Shown one piece after another: positions 17,601-25,284 of a stretch of DNA of 64,000 nt. Numbering within the stretch: the stretch's first letter is position 1; every line of letters begins with the position of its first letter. This DNA is from Variovorax ginsengisoli (GTDB lineage Bacteria; Pseudomonadota; Gammaproteobacteria; Burkholderiales; Burkholderiaceae_C). The position numbers and the translations under genes are program-made. The stretch spans positions 1-64,000 of the forward strand of contig NZ_JAUSRO010000001.1 of the NCBI RefSeq assembly GCF_030811835.1, in the 5' to 3' direction. Below the pieces are notes generated by a model that had not been told where the DNA came from, made no database searches, and worked only from the letters and a program-made list of their open reading frames with translations.

Positions 17601-20600
17601 AGCGTCTTGGCCGGATCGATGCTGAGGTCGCGCAGGCGAACCTGCGCCAGGGTGGCGGCCATGCGCCTGGCGCGCTCCACGTGCATCGGCTGCAGGTAGC
17701 GGTCCAGTCGCGGCATGAGCGCGTCCACGTGGGCGTCGGCCGCCGTGGCAAAGGTCAGCCGTGCGGTGGCGCCGGGGGCGATGTGCAGGCGCACGCGCAG
17801 GCACGCGATGGGGTCGAGCCCGGTTACCGGCGTGCCGGCGGCAGTCAGCGGCTGGGCGTCGAGTGCGGGACTGGCGAGGGTGCCATTGCGCCCGATGAAG
17901 GCACGTCGATCGGCCATGCAGTCGATCGACAGCACATGCGCATCGACCGACGCCAGAAAGTGCGCCACGGCCATCACCGCGTCGCCGTGCAGCCGGGGCT
18001 TGCGCCACAGCAGCAACGCGCGCATGGCAGGTTCCCAGCGCGTTTGCACGAACAGGTTGGCAAAGGCCGGATGCGACTCGTCGGCCTTCGGGTGGGAGAG
18101 CACTGGTTCGAAGTACGACACGAGTTCCAGCGTGCGCGCCTCGGTGCCGCTGTTGTGCAGCGTGACGGTGCGCAGTTCGGTGTCGTCTTCAGGGCTGATG
18201 AGCACCGTGACCCGCGTCTGCAGGCCGGCGCCGTTGGCCTCGTATTGCGCCTGGTCGGCCAGAAACCGCGTGCGGTAATTCCAGCCTTCTCCCGGTGCGG
18301 GCAGGGCGGTGAGCGAGGTGGCGCCCTGGCCGTTCGCATCGCGCACGAAGAAGAAGGTGCCGTGGCCGTCGCGCAGCGGATCGTCGCGCCAGCGGCTGAC
18401 ATTGAATGCCTGCCAGCGGCTCACGCCCGCGCCGCTGGCGCGCAATGCCACGGTGTAGCGACCGTTCGACAGCAGGTGGGTGGGTTGAAGGCCTGGCGCG
18501 CAGGGATCGACCAGGCGCGGCTGGAAGGTCAACGGCACCTCGGCGCTGCCGGGCTCGGGCGGCGGGCGCGGATCGGCGCTGCGGATGATCTGGCGCGGGG
18601 TGCGCTCGTGCAGCAGCACGGCGTGCGCCTGCACCAATGCGGCACTGCCGAACCAGCGGCGCGGTGCCTCCTGGCGCACCACATTGCACAGTGCGACCAG
18701 CGACATGCCCTGGTGGTGGGCCATGACGTTGCGCACCACCGAAAAGGGTTGCCCCTCGGGCTGGCGTGACAGCGTGAAATCGACCGCATCGAAAAAGCCG
18801 AACTCGCCGCGCGCGCCCAGCGTTTCGAGGCGTCTGAGATTGCGCACCGCCTCCACGGGTGCAAGCAACGCCGCCATGGCGCTCGCGTAGGGCGCGACCA
18901 CGCGGTCGGTCGGCGGCGTGCGGCGCAGCGCCAGGCGCGGTACGCCAAAGGGTGCGTACTGGTACGCCAGGGAGTGGTCCTGTGCGAAATACGCCGACTC
19001 CGACACCCCCCAGGGGATGGCCTGTGCATCGCCGAAGGCCTGCTGTTCGCGCACGGCGGCGAGGTTGGCGACCTGCAGCAGGCCATCGACGGGCTCGTCC
19101 ATGACCAGCGCAGGCATCAGGTATTCGAACATCGAGCCCGACCACGACTTGAGCCCCGGCCGCACACCGACCGACAGAAAGGGCCGGCCCAACGCCATCC
19201 AGTGGCGCCGCGGCACGTCGCCCTTGGCGATCGCCAGGAAACTCAACAGGCGCGACTCGGAGGCCATCAGGTCGTAGTAGCTGGCGTCGAGCGTGTCGTC
19301 CTCGACCCGCAGGCCGATGTGAAACAGGTGGCGCTTGGCGTCGTAGAGGCCGCGGAAATCCATCGCCATGCACAGCGTGTCGCAGCGCTGCGCCAGCGCG
19401 TCGAGTGCGGTTTGCAGCGCCGGATCGTCGCGGCCGAAGCCGCGGCAGGCCTGTGCCACGGCGATCAGGTGGCCCGCCAGGTTGCCGCTGTCGACGCTGG
19501 AGACGTACGCCGGGGGCAGCATGCGCAGCGTGCGCGTGTCGTACCAGTTGAGCAGATGGCCTCGGTGCTTGTCGAGCCGCTCGACGGTGTCCAGCGTTGC
19601 ACCCAGGCGTGCCGCGAGCGCAGCATTGTCGATCCAGCCGAACTCGCGCGCACAGCAGCAAGCCAGCAGGTACATGCCGACGTTGGTGGGAGAGGTGCGG
19701 TGGGCAATCGTCGGCTCAGGCTCGAACTGCAGGTTGTCGGGCGGTAGATGATGGTCTTCGGGCCCCACGACGTGCTCGAAGAAGCGCCAGGTGTCGCGGG
19801 CCAGCGTTTCCAGGTAGTCGCGGTGTTCGTCGGCGAGCGCCCCTTGGGTCGGCGCGGGTACACGGCTGATCCACCAGGTGGCCACGGGCGCGCAGGCCCA
19901 CAGCAGGAAGAGCAGCGCACCGGCCAGCGGATGCGGGCCCCAGAGCGATGCCACGGCCAGTGTCAGACAGGCCAGGGCGACACCCGCCCCCGCGCGCAGG
20001 AAAGCCGGCAGGTCGTAGCGTGCCAGGTCCTGCGCCTGGGCTGCGGTGGTCCATTCGAGCAGGCCGTGCCGGCTGACCACCACGCGCCAGCTGGCGCGCG
20101 CGGCGGCATCGAGCAGCAACGCGGATTGCGCGCCCAGCTGGATGAACTGCGAGGCGGCGCCAGCGAGTGCGCGCAGCAGTTCGGTGGCCCCTGCGTCGAA
20201 GAAGTGCCGCAGCGCAATGGCACGCCGTGTGGGCACCAGCCCGGCCAGGGCGCCCATCAGCGGCCCGAGCACCAGCGCTGCGGCCACGGCCGCGAAGGCC
20301 CAGGCGGGCGCCAGGACATCGGTGAGAAGGGCCAGGCCCAGCAAGGCGGCCGAGGCCGGCACCACGAGTGTGCGGCGCAGGTTGTCGACCATCTTCCACA
20401 AGCCCAGGGCGTCGATGCCGAAATGGCGCGCACGTCCCATCAGCGGCAGCAACTGCCAGTCGCCCCGGGTCCAGCGGTGCACGCGCGACGCGGCCACGCC
20501 GGCGTGATGTGGGTGGTCTTCGACCAGCACCGTGTCGCTGACCATGGCACAGCGTGCGATGGTGCCTTCGAGCAGGTCATGGCTGAGCACTGCGCCTTCA

Positions 20601-22888
20601 GGCAGCCGACGGTCCAGCGTGGCATGCACCGCCTGCACGTGCAGCAAGCCCTTGCCAGTGAAGGAACCGGTGCCGAACAGGTCCTGGTAGACGTCGGAGG
20701 CGCTGCTGCTGTAGGGGTCGAGGCCGCACTGGCCTGCGAACATCCAGTGGAAGAACGAGCGTTCCTCGCGCGCGGGAAAGGGCGTGACGATGCGCGGCTG
20801 GAGGATGCCGAAGCCTGCGACCACGCGGCGGCGCTGCGCATCGACCTGCGGCGCGTTCAGCGGATGCGCGGCAATCGACACCAGTTCGCGCAGGCTGCCC
20901 GGCGGCAGGCCGGTGTCGCTGTCGAGCGTCATCACGTAGCGGATGTCGGTGGCCAATTCCATGCTCGGGCCCAGGCCGAGGCCCAGGCCCTGCGACAGCG
21001 GCAGGAAGCCAGTCGCGTCGCCGCTGGCGAGCAGGCGCAGCAGCATTTCGATCTTGCCGCGCTTGCGTTCCCAACCCATCCAGCACTGTTCGGTGTCCGA
21101 CCAGACGCGCGGGCGGTGCAGCAGCACGAAGCGCGGCGGCATGCCGGCAGCGGCTGGGTGGCGCAGGTTGAGCGCCGCGATGCGCGCGCGCGCGTCGTCG
21201 AGCAGGTCGGCATCGCCGGGCATCATGGCCTGCGGCGCGTCACCCCAGTCGGTGACCAGCGCGAACTGGGCCTCGGCTTCGCGGTTGGCAAGCCAGTGAA
21301 GCTCGAGCTGGTGGGCGAGGCGCGTGTTGCCGGCCACCGAGCCGAGCAGCGTCGGAATGGCGACCAGCACGCGATGCGCCGCCGGAATGCCCGCCACGAA
21401 GTCCAGGCGCGGCAACGGCTGGCTGCGCGTGGCTTCGGCCACAATGCGATGAACCAGTGCCATGACGGCTTCGGACAGCGGCAGGGCCAGCAACGCGAGC
21501 GCCATCCAGCCGATCCAGCCCGGTTCGGCGCCATTGCGCAGCTGCATGCCGTGCAGCACAGCGGCCAGCAGCAGCGCCGTGCCCAAGCCGATGCCCAGCA
21601 GGTAGACGGGCAGGCGCCACGCGCGTGCGCGTCGGCGCGTCGGGAGCGGCAGCAGGAGCGCCCCCGGCTGCCGGGCCCCCAGGGCCGCGACGAGGTCGGC
21701 GTGCCCCTCTCCGAACAGGTGGTAGCCGGCTGTGCGCTTCGCCGTCTGTCGGCGTGGGCCATCGGCATCCTCGGCGGGCATTCCCGCTGAGGCCTCCGCG
21801 GCCAGGCGCACCACGGCTTCGGCCACCGCACGCTCGGAGCGTCCGGTGGTGCGTGCCACCTGTTCCATCGCATGCGTGATCTGCTGGCGTGTGAGCTCGC
21901 TTTCGCTGGCAAAGCTGGGCAGCGCGCGCAGAACCTGCAGCGACCGGCTCACGGGCTCGATCAGGTCGGCCCATTCGACCTGGCCGATCAACCGCAGCGT
22001 CGTGATGATGTTGCCCACCGTGAGGTTGGCCGCCGCCTGCGCCGTCTGCGCGTCGTCGACCAAGGCCGGGCCGTTCGGGCAGTGCCGCTCGGTCCAGGCC
22101 AGCAGCGGCGGCGGGGTCTGCGTGCGTTCCACCGGCAGGCGCTGCCAGAGCTGCGCGCAGTAGCTGTCCTGCAGGCCCCGGCTTTCGATGAGGATGTAGA
22201 GGGCGTCGAGGTCGGCGGTCGACAGGTGTGCGGACTCGTCCCACGCCGCATGAGCCAGTTCGCGCGCCACCTTGTTCTCGGCAATGCTCTCGGCCAGGCG
22301 CCGCAGGTTTTCCAGCAGCACGACGCGCAGTGTCGTTGGCAGAGCCCACAGCTCGCCGAGCGTGAGTTCGTCGATGTCCTGATAGGCGCGAAGAAAAGCG
22401 GTGAACAGGTCCTCGTTGAGCACGCTGTCGGTATGGGCGACATAGGCCCAGGCGATGCCGTAGACACGTGGCAACCCGGCCAGCGGCGGTGCCGCCAGCT
22501 TGGGCAGGCGCGCGTAATAGCTGCGCGGGACGCCCTCGCGGATCTGCTGGAGCTGCGCCTCGACCAGATGGAAATTGTCGAGCAGCCATTCGGCGGCCGG
22601 CAACACGTAGCGCCCGCTTTGCGAGATCGACGCCACGTAGTCGAAGGCGTTGCGCAGCGACTGCAGGTTCGCGTCGACCCGCGGGAAGAAGGGGGCTGTG
22701 CCAGGTTCGGCACCACGCTCCTGCACCGCCTGCGCGCGCGCGAGGCTGCGGCCGTGCTGCTCGAAGCGCTGAACGCCGAACAGCTCCGCGCGCACCGGCG
22801 CCTGCAACGCGTCGTGCGGCGTCAGGAGCAGGCGGCGGGCGTAAGGGCTGAGGGAGGGAAGGCGGTCGACGATCGAGGGAGCGGCCAC
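14660..22888 (-). CDS. ndvB: cyclic beta-glucan synthase (GT84-GH94, NdvB-like)
   Basis: A giant inner-membrane enzyme of about 2742 aa, the normal size for cyclic beta-1,2-glucan synthases. Order: an N-terminal region (about 1-430); two membrane helices (about 435-500); the GT84 glycosyltransferase with DSD at residues 656-658 (LDSDTGLPPGSLREL) and the RW motif HRWTRGDWQLL; a second membrane block (about 850-1040); a glycoamylase-like domain; then GH94 phosphorylase-like modules, with the catalytic-type Asp in TGDWNDGMNRVG near residue 2425. It should polymerise UDP-glucose and trim and cyclise the chain. No ATG exists near the N-terminus. I use GTG 22888, 4 bases after the small upstream gene; TTG 22921 is the alternative. 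Cyclic versus linear product is inferred. Confidence 0.92.
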   Translation of the reverse strand: MAAPSIVDRLPSLSPYARRLLLTPHDALQAPVRAELFGVQRFEQHGRSLARAQAVQERGAEPGTAPFFPRVDANLQSLRNAFDYVASISQSGRYVLPAAEWLLDNFHLVEAQLQQIREGVPRSYYARLPKLAAPPLAGLPRVYGIAWAYVAHTDSVLNEDLFTAFLRAYQDIDELTLGELWALPTTLRVVLLENLRRLAESIAENKVARELAHAAWDESAHLSTADLDALYILIESRGLQDSYCAQLWQRLPVERTQTPPPLLAWTERHCPNGPALVDDAQTAQAAANLTVGNIITTLRLIGQVEWADLIEPVSRSLQVLRALPSFASESELTRQQITHAMEQVARTTGRSERAVAEAVVRLAAEASAGMPAEDADGPRRQTAKRTAGYHLFGEGHADLVAALGARQPGALLLPLPTRRRARAWRLPVYLLGIGLGTALLLAAVLHGMQLRNGAEPGWIGWMALALLALPLSEAVMALVHRIVAEATRSQPLPRLDFVAGIPAAHRVLVAIPTLLGSVAGNTRLAHQLELHWLANREAEAQFALVTDWGDAPQAMMPGDADLLDDARARIAALNLRHPAAAGMPPRFVLLHRPRVWSDTEQCWMGWERKRGKIEMLLRLLASGDATGFLPLSQGLGLGLGPSMELATDIRYVMTLDSDTGLPPGSLRELVSIAAHPLNAPQVDAQRRRVVAGFGILQPRIVTPFPAREERSFFHWMFAGQCGLDPYSSSASDVYQDLFGTGSFTGKGLLHVQAVHATLDRRLPEGAVLSHDLLEGTIARCAMVSDTVLVEDHPHHAGVAASRVHRWTRGDWQLLPLMGRARHFGIDALGLWKMVDNLRRTLVVPASAALLGLALLTDVLAPAWAFAAVAAALVLGPLMGALAGLVPTRRAIALRHFFDAGATELLRALAGAASQFIQLGAQSALLLDAAARASWRVVVSRHGLLEWTTAAQAQDLARYDLPAFLRAGAGVALACLTLAVASLWGPHPLAGALLFLLWACAPVATWWISRVPAPTQGALADEHRDYLETLARDTWRFFEHVVGPEDHHLPPDNLQFEPEPTIAHRTSPTNVGMYLLACCCAREFGWIDNAALAARLGATLDTVERLDKHRGHLLNWYDTRTLRMLPPAYVSSVDSGNLAGHLIAVAQACRGFGRDDPALQTALDALAQRCDTLCMAMDFRGLYDAKRHLFHIGLRVEDDTLDASYYDLMASESRLLSFLAIAKGDVPRRHWMALGRPFLSVGVRPGLKSWSGSMFEYLMPALVMDEPVDGLLQVANLAAVREQQAFGDAQAIPWGVSESAYFAQDHSLAYQYAPFGVPRLALRRTPPTDRVVAPYASAMAALLAPVEAVRNLRRLETLGARGEFGFFDAVDFTLSRQPEGQPFSVVRNVMAHHQGMSLVALCNVVRQEAPRRWFGSAALVQAHAVLLHERTPRQIIRSADPRPPPEPGSAEVPLTFQPRLVDPCAPGLQPTHLLSNGRYTVALRASGAGVSRWQAFNVSRWRDDPLRDGHGTFFFVRDANGQGATSLTALPAPGEGWNYRTRFLADQAQYEANGAGLQTRVTVLISPEDDTELRTVTLHNSGTEARTLELVSYFEPVLSHPKADESHPAFANLFVQTRWEPAMRALLLWRKPRLHGDAVMAVAHFLASVDAHVLSIDCMADRRAFIGRNGTLASPALDAQPLTAAGTPVTGLDPIACLRVRLHIAPGATARLTFATAADAHVDALMPRLDRYLQPMHVERARRMAATLAQVRLRDLSIDPAKTLALQDLTTLLTYTTPRVMSDRGVIDLRQIWRFGISGDKPIVLVHIHALADIALLNTLLRAQPWLGFGGVACDLVVLNGEPNSYLMPLQREIEALRARVLQETRNSFPRNDAAGFYLFRDHEVAPSEKAALTVLARAVFTADGRSLESQIAALREAALAAAPPAGLQRTPLSMPPLAALSTGPVGSPEGSFDAASGEFRFEVDRNHRTPKPWVNVIANASFGFQVSESGAGYTWAVNSRMHQLTPWSNDPVQDTAFEHYLLQDTESHEFLPLTPASRGASAARHRVRHGQGYTVFECAHRDVTLETTFFADRDERMKLVQVTVRNDGVGTRHLRALAMIEWQLGAARGERRTVHGWRPADGAAVFGEQRESSGGFGGSTAFVQLTGLPGDAADVQWTCDRNEFFAGRGTVEVPAVLGARAGNGLDACAAVGRHFTLAAGHSASFTFMLGHADSAEAALQLACRWQTRDVPAALAQARGFWDDLLGRLTVRTPDPLFDAMVNRWLPYQTLVCRLWAKAGFYQAGGAFGFRDQLQDAMAFALTDPARLRAQILVNAARQFPEGDVQHWWHMPGGAGVRTHFSDDLLWLPYASAHYVEVTGDAAVLDESVAFIEGAAIPPGAEDAYYPPQISTQEASLYEHGARTIDRSLSTGAHGLPLMGTGDWNDGMNRVGHEGRGESVWLGWFLCSVVERYAPLAEARGDQARAQRWRDARQGWIIALHDAGWDGAWFRRAFFDNGTPLGSAANDECRIDLIAQAWSVLSGASDAAHTTPALAAMKAQLHDPVAGLLRLLDPPLVNAVDSPGYIQAYPPGVRENGGQYSHAAVWALMAQALTGDTDAAWQSFEGLSPAHRARHPARGPRYEIEPYVMAGDIYSAAPYVGRGGWSWYTGSAAWLHRAAVETLLGLQVRGETLWLTPRVPSHWDAFELCLRRNGRTLTLQWGEHDTPPTHTMTVGQPILAATLPDGAVVRLGPAMDGTVRREA

Positions 22889-22892
22889 GCGC

Positions 22893-23111
22893 TCAGGCCA
22901 GGTTCGACACGCTGATGCCAATGAGTGCTGCGACGCAGGCGATCGTCACGATCCGGCCGGCGGCCACGCTGCGTACCCGCTGCAGGTGATGGCGGGTGGT
23001 GAACCATCGGCCCTTGGCCTGGGCACAGTGCTGCATGTGGGAAGCAAGCGCGGCGACGTCATGGCCCACGAAATCGACCGGCGCGCGGACAAGGGAAGAC
23101 GATTGAGACAT
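22893..23111 (-). CDS. 72-aa single-pass membrane protein upstream of glucan synthase
   Basis: A small protein I do not recognise. It has a basic, His-rich soluble part (residues 1-52, with HMQHCAQAKGRWFTTRHHLQ) and one C-terminal hydrophobic helix (about residues 53-71, GRIVTIACVAALIGISVS). The positive residues before the helix suggest an N-in orientation. ATG 23111 is supported by an AGGAA site eight bases upstream. Its stop is 4 bases before the chosen GTG of the giant glucan synthase gene, so the two are almost certainly one transcript, and translation of the small gene may help the synthase start. The frame is open much further upstream, but those codons have no initiation signal. Confidence 0.65.
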   Translation of the reverse strand: MSQSSSLVRAPVDFVGHDVAALASHMQHCAQAKGRWFTTRHHLQRVRSVAAGRIVTIACVAALIGISVSNLA

Positions 23112-23412
23112 GGCGACAGTTCCTGGAAAGACGTATGACACCACCGCGGTTGCGAAAGCTGAAGACGTGGTCACAGGGTACGCGCATGCGAATGGCCTTT
23201 TCGAAATGAACCGGCGCGTTCCCCTGTAGGCATTGGCCTGCCTGGCCCGATCACGGCGCGCGGGGAGTCGGTGGTGCAGCACGTTTCCTGGGCGCATGCA
23301 GGGACGCGCCACTTTCCTTGCCCGCGCCATGGTGCCGTCCGACAAATTGCTTACAACTTGCCCGCCTATGGTTGCTGCACTGATCCCTGCAACGCACGCC
23401 CTACGCCGCTCG
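23112..23412. other. divergent intergenic region, glucan-synthase operon / ABC exporter
   Basis: Three hundred bases between two divergent transcription units, so promoters for both should lie here. I see no convincing -35/-10 pair. The stretch TTGCTTACAACTTG at 23347-23360 is the most promoter-like element but lacks correct spacing. No inverted repeat or gene was recognised. Confidence 0.4.
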
Positions 23413-25263
23413 ATGTCCACTCCGATCCCCGCCGTTCCCCTGCCGACATCGCCCGGGGCCGTGAAAAGAAAGAAGCCGCGCTCGCGACCTGGCCTGTCGA
23501 TGGCAGCCTGGCGGCAATTCATGGACGTCGCCAAGCCCTACTGGACCGGCGACCAGCGCCGGCAGGCGTGGTCGCTCATGGGCCTGCTGATCGTGCTGAT
23601 GCTGTGCGAGACGCAACTGGCAGTCATGCTGATCGACAAGACTGGCGAGATGACCTCCGCGCTCGCCGCGCAGGACCGGGACCGCTTCTGGAGCGCCGTG
23701 CGCGCCAGCCTTCTGGTGCTTGCTTTCGCCGCGCCGGTGTACGCGTTCTATTACTACATGCGCGACACCTTCTCCAACCACTGGCGGCGCTGGCTCACCG
23801 GCCGCTTCCTTGATGGCTACCTCGACGGCCGCAAGTACTACGAGATCGGTTCGCGCGACGACATCGACAATCCGGACCAGCGCATCAGCGAAGACATCAA
23901 CACCTTCACCGGCCGATCGATCAACTTCCTGCTGATCTTCATCGGTTCACTGATGCAGCTGGTGGCCTTCAGCACCGTGCTCTGGTCCATTTCGCATGTG
24001 CTGGTGGCGTTTCTCGCCTGCTACGCGATCGCGGGCACGGTGATCGCGCTCTATGTGTTCGGCGCACCGCTGATTCGGCTGAACTTCTGGCAGGTTCGCC
24101 GAGAGGCCGATTTCCGTTTCGGCCTGATGCGGTTTCGCGAGAACGCGGAATCGATTGCCTTCTACCGGGGCGAGGCGCAGGAGCGTGCGCAAATCGACCA
24201 TCGCTTCCAGGCGGTGATCGCCAACTACACGCGCCTGATCAAGAAGCAACGCTCCCTCAACCTGTTCCAGCGCGCCTTCAGCCAGCTCACGCTGGTCGTG
24301 CCCAGCATCATCCTGGCCAATGACGTGCTGTCGGGTGACCTGGAGGTCGGGCGCGCGGTCCAGGCGGCGGGTGCATTTGCTGCCGTGCTCGGGGCGGTTT
24401 CGCTCATCGTCGACAACTTCGAGAGCCTGAGCCGTTTTGTCGCCGGCATCGATCGCCTCCATGTGCTAGCCCAGGGCGTGCTGAAGACGCCTGCCGCGGA
24501 CCGCGCGCCAGTGCCGGCGCAGCCGAAGGCGGGGGGGCCGGTTGCAGGATCGGCTTGCCTGGCGGGGCAGGGCGACCTGCCGCCAGTGACGGAAATCCGC
24601 AGCGAAATGGGCGACGAACTGGCGGTCGATCGCCTCACGCTGCACACGCCGCAGTTCGGCCGGCTGCTCGTCAAGGACCTGAGCCTGGCGCTCAAGCCGG
24701 GCGAGGGCCTGCTGATCACTGGCGCGAGCGGCTGCGGCAAGAGTTCGCTGCTGCGCACCATTGCCGGCCTCTGGCGTACCGGCACGGGCACCGTGCACCA
24801 TCCACCACTCGATGACATCTTCTTCCTGCCGCAGCGCCCCTACATGCAATCGGGCACATTGCGCAGCCAGATCCTCTACCCGGCACGCGACTCGGCCTTG
24901 ACCGACGCGCACCTGCTGGCGCTGCTGGACGACGTGCAGCTGGGCGAGCTCGCCGCGCGCACCGGCGGTCTGGATGCCGTGCACGACTGGGAAAAACTGC
25001 TGTCGATGGGCGAGCAGCAGCGCCTGGCGTTCGCACGCGTGCTGGTGCGCCAGCCGCGCGTGGCGATCCTCGACGAGGCCACCAGCGCGCTGGACAGCGC
25101 CAACGAGGCGGCGCTCTACCAACGCTTGCGCGACAGCGGCACCACGCTCATCAGCATTGCGCACCGTGCGGCTGTGCTCAAGTACCACACGCACGTGCTG
25201 CAGTTGCGTGGTGGGGGCGAGTGGCAATTGCACGCAGCCAGCGACTATCTGTTCGATCAGTGA
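23413..25263 (+). CDS. SbmA/YddA-like ABC transporter, permease fused to ATPase
   Basis: A 616-aa half-transporter with an N-terminal SbmA/BacA-type membrane domain (about residues 25-330; YYYMRDTFSNHWRRWLTGRF and the NPDQRISEDI motif typical of this family). A C-terminal ATPase follows, with Walker A GASGCGKSS, signature LSMGEQQRLAFAR, Walker B VAILDEATSALD and switch His in SIAHR. It should work as a homodimer. Relatives move peptides, cobalamin or very-long-chain fatty acyl compounds, so the substrate is open. The linker (about residues 355-395) is Ala/Pro/Gly-rich. ATG 23413 is chosen to match family N-termini, but no ribosome site is evident; 23368 is an alternative. Confidence 0.87.
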   Translation: MSTPIPAVPLPTSPGAVKRKKPRSRPGLSMAAWRQFMDVAKPYWTGDQRRQAWSLMGLLIVLMLCETQLAVMLIDKTGEMTSALAAQDRDRFWSAVRASLLVLAFAAPVYAFYYYMRDTFSNHWRRWLTGRFLDGYLDGRKYYEIGSRDDIDNPDQRISEDINTFTGRSINFLLIFIGSLMQLVAFSTVLWSISHVLVAFLACYAIAGTVIALYVFGAPLIRLNFWQVRREADFRFGLMRFRENAESIAFYRGEAQERAQIDHRFQAVIANYTRLIKKQRSLNLFQRAFSQLTLVVPSIILANDVLSGDLEVGRAVQAAGAFAAVLGAVSLIVDNFESLSRFVAGIDRLHVLAQGVLKTPAADRAPVPAQPKAGGPVAGSACLAGQGDLPPVTEIRSEMGDELAVDRLTLHTPQFGRLLVKDLSLALKPGEGLLITGASGCGKSSLLRTIAGLWRTGTGTVHHPPLDDIFFLPQRPYMQSGTLRSQILYPARDSALTDAHLLALLDDVQLGELAARTGGLDAVHDWEKLLSMGEQQRLAFARVLVRQPRVAILDEATSALDSANEAALYQRLRDSGTTLISIAHRAAVLKYHTHVLQLRGGGEWQLHAASDYLFDQ

Positions 25264-25284
25264 AGGCTTGGCGCCCGCCCGGCG

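Noticed and set aside
14762..18769. 1335-codon plus-strand frame, and a 680-codon one at 19748-21790, opposite the glucan synthase
   Set aside because: The same high-GC shadow effect; no recognisable motif, and the minus-strand gene has clear GT84/GH94 motifs.
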